A stretch of 18,978 bases of DNA, taken from Massilia sp. UBA2604. GTDB lineage: Bacteria; Pseudomonadota; Gammaproteobacteria; Burkholderiales; Burkholderiaceae_D. The position numbers were made by a program, and so were the translations under genes. The notes under the pieces are model-generated. The model was given only the letters and a program-made list of their open reading frames with translations. It ran no database searches and had not been told where the DNA came from. Positions 1 through 7,100 of the stretch are shown here, piece after piece. Each line of letters begins with the position of its first letter. The first letter of the stretch is position 1. The DNA lies in assembly GCA_002339265.1 (NCBI GenBank), contig DDKG01000011.1:1-18978 (forward strand), in the 5' to 3' direction.

Positions 1-418
1 CTCGACCCGCTCGGCCTCGGTCGTGGCCACCACCGAGGTGCTGGTCGCCTTCCTGCCGGCTTCCACCGCCCTGCACCTGTTCTCGCACTCGCCTTCGGTG
101 GCGCGCAAGATGCTGGGCCACCTGGCGCAAAAGATCCAGCGCGACTCCGAATTCCGCGCCCTGCTCAGCATCAACAACACCTCGCGCCGCATCTTTACGT
201 ATATCGCGCTGATGCCGCAGGTCGAGGACAAGGACGGCAAGCGGGTAGTCGAGAACCTGCCTACCCACCAGGACATCGCCAACATGATCAACACCAGCCG
301 CGAGACCGTGACCCGGGCGCTCCTGACGCTGGTGCAGCAGGGCGTGGTGCAGAAAGAGGCGCACCGGCTGGTGATTCTGGATCCAGATGCGTTGCAGAGG
401 TTGGCGCAGGGCGGTTGA
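1..418 (+). CDS. Crp/Fnr-family transcriptional regulator, 3' end only
   Basis: The reading frame is already open at the left edge (first full codon at base 2) and ends at TGA 416-418, so only the last 138 residues are visible. They begin with the end of a cyclic-nucleotide-binding-type beta-barrel (RSASVVATTEVLVAFLP). The dimerisation helix follows (residues about 30-65 of the fragment), then a C-terminal winged helix-turn-helix whose segment LPTHQDIANMINTSRETVTR is typical of Crp/Fnr proteins, and a wing ending in GVVQKEAHRLVILD. The family binds a small ligand, cofactor or nothing in the barrel and dimerises on palindromic DNA. The ligand cannot be read because the barrel core lies outside the window. 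It is followed by a 400-base gap that carries its own promoter-like elements, so it is probably not in the operon that starts at 820. Confidence 0.9.
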   Translation, partial: STRSASVVATTEVLVAFLPASTALHLFSHSPSVARKMLGHLAQKIQRDSEFRALLSINNTSRRIFTYIALMPQVEDKDGKRVVENLPTHQDIANMINTSRETVTRALLTLVQQGVVQKEAHRLVILDPDALQRLAQGG

Positions 419-449
419 ACGGCACGCCTGGATGGATAAGCCAGTACGC

Positions 450-470
450 CTAACTGGATAGCGGAGTTAG
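450..470. repeat. Small stem-loop downstream of the crp-like gene
   Basis: CTAACT at 450-455 pairs with AGTTAG at 465-470 around a 9-base loop. There is no T-run after it, so it does not look like a classical intrinsic terminator. It is the first dyad after the stop codon of the regulator and may have no function. Confidence 0.25.
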
Positions 471-497
471 CACACGCTTCACCCGCCACCATCTGCC

Positions 498-602
498 CGT
501 CGTTCCCGCGAAGGCGGGAACCTAATTCCTCCGCGCAGCCTCTATCGCTCACCACAGCCTCAACGCTAGCAAACTTAGGTTCCCGCCTTCGCGGGAACGA
601 CG
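498..602. repeat. Inverted pair of REP-like palindromes (BIME/MITE-like)
   Basis: Bases 498-525 and 575-602 are exact reverse complements over 28 bases, separated by 49 bases. Each arm contains its own perfect hairpin: GTTCCCGC, loop GAAG, GCGGGAAC in the left arm, and the mirror in the right arm. Palindromes of this type (TTCCCGCGAAGGCGGGAA core) are common intergenic repeats in several proteobacterial genomes and often occur as inverted pairs. The position just behind one gene and ahead of an operon is typical. It could also act as a 3' mRNA stabiliser or a weak terminator for the crp-like gene. Confidence 0.8.
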
Positions 603-676
603 TTCTTAGGCCAACAATAAAACCAACTATCGGCCACTCTCCCCCTCCCAGGTATTGCCCAACAACACCATATCGA

Positions 677-694
677 TGTCAGTGCACACTGACA
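677..694. promoter_or_regulatory. 18-bp dyad, possible operator of the polysaccharide operon
   Basis: TGTCAGTG at 677-684 and CACTGACA at 687-694 are perfect inverted repeats around a 2-base centre (CA). Its centre at 685.5 lies about 61.5 bases upstream of the transcription start expected from the TATAAT box at 735-740, a usual position for an activator of the Crp class. The half-site spacing does not match the standard Crp (TGTGA-N6-TCACA) or Fnr (TTGAT-N4-ATCAA) site, so the binding protein is unknown. Confidence 0.45.
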
Positions 695-711
695 CGTCGT
701 TACAATTGAAC

Positions 712-740
712 AATTTGTGAGCTGGACCGTGGAGTATAAT
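712..740 (+). promoter_or_regulatory. Probable sigma-70-type promoter of the polysaccharide operon
   Basis: A perfect -10 box, TATAAT, is at 735-740. With a 17-base spacer the -35 position is AATTTG (712-717), a poor match to TTGACA; other candidates (TTGTGA at 715-720, TTGAAC at 706-711) have wrong spacing. A strong -10 with a weak -35 is common in activator-dependent promoters, which fits the dyad just upstream. The predicted start is near 747, leaving a 5' leader of about 70 bases before the first large gene. Confidence 0.5.
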
Positions 741-766
741 TCCGCTGTTAACGACCCAGCATTACT

Positions 767-823
767 ATGACCACAACCCTCCCGCCACTGTTCAAGGCGC
801 CCTCCGACGCGACCCCACGATGA
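767..823 (+). CDS. Possible 18-codon leader peptide overlapping wzm start
   Basis: ATG at 767 opens an 18-residue frame (MTTTLPPLFKAPSDATPR) whose TGA (821-823) overlaps the ATG of the permease gene at 820 as ATGA. The same stop/start overlap is used repeatedly later in this operon, and no Shine-Dalgarno sequence is visible in front of 820. Translation of the leader could therefore feed ribosomes onto the permease gene. No ribosome-binding site is obvious in front of 767 either, and a short ORF can arise by chance, so this is speculative. Confidence 0.25.
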   Translation: MTTTLPPLFKAPSDATPR

Positions 824-1620
824 TCTCGCCCCTGATGCTGCGTGGCCTGTGGGCCTACCGCGGTTTCGTGCTGGGCAGCGTGAAACGCGAATTCCAGTCG
901 AAATACGCGAATGCGATCCTGGGCGCCGTCTGGTCGGTGCTCAGCCCGCTCGCCATGATCCTGGTGTACACCGTGATCTTCTCCGAAGTCATGCGCACCA
1001 AGCTGCCCGGCGCCGAATCCGGCTTCGCCTATTCGATCTACCTGTGCGCGGGCATCCTTACCTGGGGCCTGTTCGCCGAGATCGTCGCGCGCGGCCAGAA
1101 CATGTTTATCGAGCAAGCTAACCTGATCAAGAAGATCAGTTTTCCGCGCATCTGCCTGCCCTTGATCGTGGTCCTCAATGCGCTGGTGAATTTCGGTATC
1201 ATCTTCGGCCTGTTCCTGGTCTTCCTGGTTGCTACCGGCAACTTCCCCGGCCTGATGTTCTTCTCCCTGCTGCCGGTGCTGCTGGTGCAGGTGCTGCTGG
1301 CGATCGGCCTGGCCATGATTGCCGGCGTGCTCAACGTCTTCTTCCGCGACGTCGGCCAGTTCGTGACGATCGCGATGCAGTTCTGGTTCTGGCTGACTCC
1401 GATCGTCTATCCGGCCACCATCCTGCCGCCCGAAGTGCGCGACTTGATGGCGTTCAATCCGATGGCGCCGCTGATCGGCGCCTACCAGGCAGTGCTGGTG
1501 CACGGCGCGGCGCCCGACTGGGCCGCGATCTGGCCGGTGGCGCTGCTGGCCCTGCTGCTGTGCGTGTTCGGCATGCGCCTGTTCCGCAAGCGCGCCGGCG
1601 AAATGGTGGATGAACTCTGA
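820..1620 (+). CDS. wzm: Polysaccharide ABC exporter, permease subunit (Wzm-like)
   Basis: This 266-residue integral membrane protein belongs to the ABC-2 transporter family. About six hydrophobic spans are visible, near residues 32-54, 69-90, 112-138, 146-172, 178-198 and 236-255. Family landmarks are the N-terminal VKREFQSKYANAILGAVWSV segment, FFRDVGQ at 174-180 and NPMAPLIGAYQ at 213-223. Two copies pair with two Wzt subunits in the inner membrane to move lipid-linked polysaccharide to the periplasm. The length is normal for the family. Start 820 fits the usual N-terminus, and no ATG or GTG lies in frame upstream. The stop shares one base with the wzt start (TGATG at 1618-1622), so the two subunits are translationally coupled. 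The symbol is functional shorthand; capsule-type KpsM is a more distant alternative made less likely by the extended Wzt partner. Confidence 0.9.
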   Translation: MISPLMLRGLWAYRGFVLGSVKREFQSKYANAILGAVWSVLSPLAMILVYTVIFSEVMRTKLPGAESGFAYSIYLCAGILTWGLFAEIVARGQNMFIEQANLIKKISFPRICLPLIVVLNALVNFGIIFGLFLVFLVATGNFPGLMFFSLLPVLLVQVLLAIGLAMIAGVLNVFFRDVGQFVTIAMQFWFWLTPIVYPATILPPEVRDLMAFNPMAPLIGAYQAVLVHGAAPDWAAIWPVALLALLLCVFGMRLFRKRAGEMVDEL

Positions 1621-2843
1621 TGGGCACGATTACCGTTTCCGGCCTGGGCAAGGCCTACAAGACCTATCCGACCCGGCTGTCGCGCCTGGCGGAATGGATG
1701 CTGCCGCTGCGCGGCCCGCGCCACAGCCTCAAGTGGGTGCTGCGCGACGTCAGCTTCCAGGTGTCGCCCGGCGAAGCCGTCGGCCTCATCGGCATCAACG
1801 GCGCCGGCAAGAGCACGCTGCTCAAGCTGATCACCGGCACCACCCAGCCGACCACCGGCGGCGTCGCCATGCAGGGCAGCGTGGCCGCCCTGCTCGAACT
1901 GGGCATGGGCTTCCACCCCGACTTCACCGGCCGCCAGAACGCCTATATGGCGGGCCAGCTGCTGGGCATGACGGCCGACGAGATCACCGCGCTGATGCCG
2001 CAGATCGAAGCCTTCGCCGACATCGGCGAGTACATGGACCAGCCGGTGCGGGTGTATTCGAGCGGGATGCAGATGCGGGTCGCGTTCTCGGTCGCCACCG
2101 CGCGCCGGCCCGACATCCTGATCGTCGACGAAGCGCTGTCGGTGGGCGACGCCTATTTCCAGCACAAGAGCTTCGACCGCATCCGCCAGTTCCGCAAGCA
2201 GGGCACCACCCTGCTGCTGGTCTCGCACGACAAGCAGGCGATCCAGTCGGTGTGCGACCGCGCCATCCTGCTCGACGGCGGACGCCTGGCGCGCGAGGGC
2301 AAGCCCGAGGAAATCATGGACTACTACAACGCCATGATCGCCGAACGTGAGAACGAGACCGTGCGCCTGCAAGAGGCAGCCGGCGGCAAGGTGCAGACCG
2401 TGTCCGGCACCGGCGAAGCCACGGTGGCCGACATCGCCCTGCTCGACGAGAACGGCGAGCGGGTCGAAGTGGTCGACGTCGGCAGCCCGGTCACGCTCGA
2501 GGTCAAGGTGCGCGCCCATGCGCCGATCCCGCGCATGGTGCTGGGCTATATGATCAAGGACCGCCTCGGCCAGCCGATGTACGGCACCAATACCCACCTC
2601 AAGGAATTGCCGCTGTCCGACGTCCAGGCCGGCGAGGACGTGGTCTACCGCTTCGCCTTCCCGATGAACCTGGGTCCCGGCACCTATTCGGTCGCGACCG
2701 CGATCGTCAGCACCGAGACCCACCTGGTCAACAACTACGAATGGCGCGACCTGGCGCTGGTGTTCACCGTGATGAACATGCGCCGTCCCCATTTCGAAGG
2801 CTCGGCCTGGCTCGATCCGGCCGTCGACATCCAACGCACATGA
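1620..2843 (+). CDS. wzt: Polysaccharide ABC exporter, ATPase with glycan-recognition domain (Wzt-like)
   Basis: This 407-residue cytoplasmic ATPase drives export through the Wzm-like partner. The nucleotide-binding domain covers residues about 5-240, with Walker A GINGAGKST (58-66), signature YSSGMQMR (146-153), Walker B ILIVDEAL (166-173) and the switch histidine in SHD (202-204). It then continues for about 160 residues. The segment from about 260 to 400 has the beta-rich pattern of the Wzt C-terminal domain (VTLEVKVRAHAPIP, LGPGTYSVATAIVS). In E. coli O8/O9a the Wzt C-domain recognises the terminal cap of the finished glycan and makes export cap-dependent; simple capsule ATPases (KpsT) lack this extension. 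Its stop overlaps the methyltransferase start (ATGA, 2840-2843), which places a candidate capping enzyme right next to it. Confidence 0.92.
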   Translation: MGTITVSGLGKAYKTYPTRLSRLAEWMLPLRGPRHSLKWVLRDVSFQVSPGEAVGLIGINGAGKSTLLKLITGTTQPTTGGVAMQGSVAALLELGMGFHPDFTGRQNAYMAGQLLGMTADEITALMPQIEAFADIGEYMDQPVRVYSSGMQMRVAFSVATARRPDILIVDEALSVGDAYFQHKSFDRIRQFRKQGTTLLLVSHDKQAIQSVCDRAILLDGGRLAREGKPEEIMDYYNAMIAERENETVRLQEAAGGKVQTVSGTGEATVADIALLDENGERVEVVDVGSPVTLEVKVRAHAPIPRMVLGYMIKDRLGQPMYGTNTHLKELPLSDVQAGEDVVYRFAFPMNLGPGTYSVATAIVSTETHLVNNYEWRDLALVFTVMNMRRPHFEGSAWLDPAVDIQRT

Positions 2844-4174
2844 CTTTCGTTTCCTATTCCCAGAACAGCGAGGACGTGCTCCTGTGGCGCGCGCTGGGCC
2901 ACGTCAAGGACGGCTTCTACATCGACGTCGGCGCCAACGACCCGGTCGAGCACTCGGTCACCAAGGCCTTTTATGACCGCGGCTGGCGCGGCATCAGCAT
3001 CGAGCCGCTGCCCTCCTTCCACCAGGCCTTCGAAGAACAGCGCCCGCGCGACGTCAACCTGGCCATCGCGGCCGGCGCCACGGATGGCGAGCTGACCCTG
3101 TACGACGTGCCGGCGGTGCGCGGCTGGGCTTCGCCCGACGCATCCGTGGCCGAACTGCACCGCAGCGAAGGCCATGTGGTGGCCGAACTCAAGGTGCCGG
3201 TGCGCACCCTGGCCGCGATCTGCGCCGAGCACGTGCAGGGCGACATCCACTTTTTGAAAATCGACGTCGAAGGCTTCGAAGGCGAAGTGCTGCGCGGGAT
3301 GGATTTCAAGCGCTGGCGCCCGTGGGTGCTGGTGATCGAAGCCACGCTCCCCAACAGCCGCGCCACCAACCATGAAACCTGGGAACACCTGGTCACCAGC
3401 CAGGGTTATACCTACGCCTGGTTCGATGGCCTGAACCGCTACTACGTGGCGGCCGAACACCCCGACCTGCTGGCGCGGCTGGACATCCAGCCGAACGTGT
3501 TCGACGACTACATCACCCACCACCTGGACAGCGCCTGGACGCAGATCGACGCGCTGCGCGCACAGTCCGACCACGGTTGGCAGCGCGCCGCCGAACTCGA
3601 ACGCAACGTGCTGGACTACCAGCAGCGCGCCGAATTCGACGCCCGCGCTGCGGCCGAACTGGCGCAGCGCGGCGAACGCCTGCGCCAGGAACTGGCCACG
3701 GTGCGCCAGGAACTGCGCGCCAGCGAAGCCCAGCTGCAGCAGGTCGAGCTGCAGGCCCAGACCCTCACCGCCCAGCTGCACGAGACCGCGGCCTGGGGCA
3801 AGGACCTGGAACAGCGCCTGCTGGCCACCCTGTCGAGCACCTCGTGGCGCATCACCGCCCCGCTGCGCTTCATCGCGCGCCGCGGCCCGAACGGCCCGGT
3901 CGGACTCGCCAAGCGCAAGGCGCGCGGCGCCGCCCGCCGCGCGCTGCGCTGGCTGACCTCGCGCGAATCGCTGCGCCGCACAGTGCTGCCGCTGGTGATG
4001 CGCTCGCCCAAGCTGCAGGCGCTGCTGTCGCGCGTGCTGGCCGCCGCCAAGCAGGCCACCCAGGAACACGCCGCCCATGGCCCGGCCGTGCCGCACGCGC
4101 AGCGTGAATTGCCGCAATCGGCGCGCGACGCCCTCGAGCAACTGCGCCGCGCCTACGAACCGAACAAAGACTGA
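2840..4174 (+). CDS. FkbM-family methyltransferase with long C-terminal coiled coil
   Basis: This is a 444-residue protein. Residues 1-205 form an FkbM-type SAM-dependent O-methyltransferase: N-terminal SYSQNSEDVLLWRAL, SAM-binding FYIDVGAND (27-35), GISIEPLP (51-58) and HFLKIDVEGFEGEVLRG (137-153). Residues about 233-330 are Glu/Gln/Arg/Leu-rich and free of proline, as in a long coiled coil. SSTSWRITAPLR (332-343) follows, a motif often seen after coiled coils in polysaccharide-cluster proteins, then a strongly basic, partly amphipathic tail (345-405) that may touch membrane or partner enzymes. Start 2840 was chosen because homologue-like sequence begins there and it gives an ATGA overlap with wzt; earlier codons in frame encode unrelated residues. 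By position it may methylate the non-reducing end of the glycan, as WbdD does in the O9a system, but no kinase domain is present. The acceptor is not readable from sequence. Confidence 0.85.
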   Translation: MTFVSYSQNSEDVLLWRALGHVKDGFYIDVGANDPVEHSVTKAFYDRGWRGISIEPLPSFHQAFEEQRPRDVNLAIAAGATDGELTLYDVPAVRGWASPDASVAELHRSEGHVVAELKVPVRTLAAICAEHVQGDIHFLKIDVEGFEGEVLRGMDFKRWRPWVLVIEATLPNSRATNHETWEHLVTSQGYTYAWFDGLNRYYVAAEHPDLLARLDIQPNVFDDYITHHLDSAWTQIDALRAQSDHGWQRAAELERNVLDYQQRAEFDARAAAELAQRGERLRQELATVRQELRASEAQLQQVELQAQTLTAQLHETAAWGKDLEQRLLATLSSTSWRITAPLRFIARRGPNGPVGLAKRKARGAARRALRWLTSRESLRRTVLPLVMRSPKLQALLSRVLAAAKQATQEHAAHGPAVPHAQRELPQSARDALEQLRRAYEPNKD

Positions 4175-4176
4175 CC

Positions 4177-7100
4177 ATGCGCCTGATCATCGACTTCCAC
4201 GCCCCGCAGGCGGCCCCCGCCCAGGACACGGCCATGCTGCGCAGCCTGGCCCTGTCCCTGCTCGACACGCGCGCGCAGCAGCATCAAGAGTGGGACATCC
4301 ACGTGGCCGTCAGCGGCCGCCATCCGACCGACGTCGACGTGCTGCGCCACGCCTTCGACGGCCTGCTGCCCGAAGGACGCTTCCACGTCTACGCCCAGCC
4401 GAACGGCGACGACGCCTGGCGCCGCCACGGCGCGCACGCGCTGCGCGCCGGCTTCCTGGCCTCGCTCGCGCCGGATCTCGTGCTGTCCATGTGGCAGCCC
4501 GACGCCGCCCCGGCCTGGGCCGCTTACTTCCCGGCGGGCGTGCCCCAGGTGCTCGGCGCGGCCGACCTGGCGGGCGTGCTGTCCGCCCCGCGCGCGCAGC
4601 AAGACCTGCTGCGCGGCGCCGCGCTGGTGTTAACCGATGACCGAGACGCGGCATTAACCCTGGACGCCGTGCTGACGCCGGCGCCGGTGCAGGCGACCGA
4701 CGACGTGAGCGCCGTGTGGCATGCGCTGGAAAAGGCGGCGCTGCTGTCCGCCCCCGCCGCGACCGCGCCCGCCGTCGCACCGTCCACCAAGCCCAGCCTG
4801 GCGCTGGTCTCGCCGCTGCCGCCCGAGCACTCGGGCATCGCCGACTACAGCGCAGAACTCGTCCTCGAACTCGAGAAGCACTATGCGGTCGAGCTGGTGC
4901 TGACGCCGGGCGCCGTGCCCGACGCCGCGCTGTCCCGCTTCCCGCAGCGCGACGTCGATTATTTCATGCGCCACGGCGCCGGCTACGACCGCGTGCTCTA
5001 CCACTTCGGCAACTCGAACGCGCACAAGCACATGTTCGCGCTGCTGCGCGCGCATCCGGGCGCCGTGGTGCTGCACGACTTCTTCCTGAGCGGTGTGCTC
5101 GACAATATGGAACGCGACGGCGACGTGCCCGAAGCCTTCCTGCAGGCGCTGTATGCCTCGCACGGCCATAGTGGCCTGCAGTACCACCGCGAACACGGCC
5201 GCAATCCGTCGATCTGGCAATTCCCATGCAATAAAGAGGTGCTGGACCGCGCCGCCGGCATCATCGTCCACGGCGACTTTTCGCGCCGCCTGGCCGAGCA
5301 CTGGTACGGCCCGGGCGCGGCCGACGGCTGGCGCACCATCCCGCTGCTGCGCGGCCAGGTCGCGCACGACGCCGATCCCGCCGCCGCCCGCGCCGCCGCG
5401 CGCGCGCGCCTGGGCCTGGGCGCCGACGACTACGTCGTCAGCAGCTTCGGCATGCTCGGTTCGACCAAGCTCAATCACCGCCTGCTGGATGCGTACCTGG
5501 CGTCGCCGCTGGCGGCCGATCCGCGCTGCCGCCTGGTGTTCGTCGGCGCCAACGATCCCGGCCCCTACGGCATCGAGCTGCTGCGTGCGATCGCCGAACG
5601 CGGCGCCGGCGCGCGCATCGACATCACCGGCTTCGTCACTGCCGAAGCCTACCAGGACTGGCTGGCCGCCAGCGATTGCGGGGTGCAGCTGCGCACCCAG
5701 ACCCGCGGCGAAACTTCCGCTTCGGTGCTCGACTGCCTGATGCACGGCCTCCCTTCCATCGTCAACGCCCACGGCGGCGCGGCCGACCTGCCGCCCGACG
5801 CCCTGTGCATGCTGCCTGACCTGTTCGAGGATGCCGAACTGACGGCGGCGCTGGCCGACCTGCACGCCAACCCGGCGCGGCGCGCCGCGCTGGCCCAGGC
5901 CGGCCGCGCCCACATTGCGCGCCACCACGCACCAGGCGCCGTCTGCGCCCTGTACGTCGAGGCGATCGAAGCGTTCGCGCAGCAAAGCGCCCCCGCACGC
6001 CGGCAGCAACTGATCGCCGCGCTCAGCGCGCCCGGCACGCCGCGTCCGCCGGGCGAGGCGGCGCTGGTCGAGCTTGCCTCCATGATCGCCGCCAACGCGC
6101 TGCCGACGGCGCCGCGCCAGCTCTTGATCGACATCTCGGCGCTGGTCCAGGCCGACCACAAGACCGGCATCCAGCGCGTGGTGCGCAGCATCGTGCTGGC
6201 CCTGGTGCAGGAACCGCCGCCGGGCTACCGCATCGAGCCGGTGTACAGCGAAGGCGGCAACCGCAGCTATCGCTATGCGCGCGCCTTCACCGCCATCATG
6301 CTCGGCACGCCGCCGCTGGCGCTCGAGGATGCGCCGATCGAGGCGCGTCCCGGCGACGTGTTCCTGGGCCTGGACCTGGCCACCAATATGACCACGCAAA
6401 ACCAGCCGCAACTGCTGGCGCTGCGCCGCCGCGGCGTGAAGGTCTGGTTCACCGTGTACGACCTGCTGCCGCTGCTGCGGCCGGACTGCTTCCCCTTCGG
6501 CGCCGAGAAATACTACGGCGACTTCATCGACACCATCTCGCTGGCTGCGGACGGCATCGTCACCATCTCGCGCGCGGTGGCCGACGAACTGGCCGAATGG
6601 CTGGCGCAGCGCCCGAACCGGCGCCTGTCGCCACTGAAACTGTCGCACTTCCACCTGGGCGCCGACATCGACGCCAGCGCGCCGAGCCGCGGCCTGCCCG
6701 ACAACGCGGCCCAGGCCCTGGAAGCGCTGCGCCGCGCGCCGACCCTCCTGATGGTGGGCACACTGGAGCCGCGCAAGGGCCAGGCCCAGGCGCTGGCCGC
6801 CTGCGAGCTGCTGTGGGCGCGCGGGATCGAGGTCAATCTCGTCATCGTCGGCAAGAACGGCTGGCTGGTCGATTCCCTGGCCGAGCGCCTGCAGGCGCAC
6901 CCGGAGCGCGAACGGCGCCTGTTCTGGTTCAACGGCGTCTCGGACGAGATGCTGGTGCAGCTCTACGAGCACAGCTCGGCGCTGCTGGCGGCGTCCGAAG
7001 GCGAAGGCTTCGGCCTGCCGCTGATCGAGGCCGCCCAGAAGGGCTTGCCGATCATCGCGCGCGGCATCCCGGTATTCCGCGAAGTGGCGGGCGAGCACGC

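Noticed and set aside
677..694. Naming the dyad a Crp or Fnr box
   Set aside because: Half-sites are TGTCA-N8-TGACA, which match neither family consensus in sequence or spacing.
2741..2839. Upstream extension of the FkbM methyltransferase to an earlier start
   Set aside because: The extra 33 residues lie inside the wzt gene, look like frame-shifted wzt sequence, and the family N-terminus begins at 2840.
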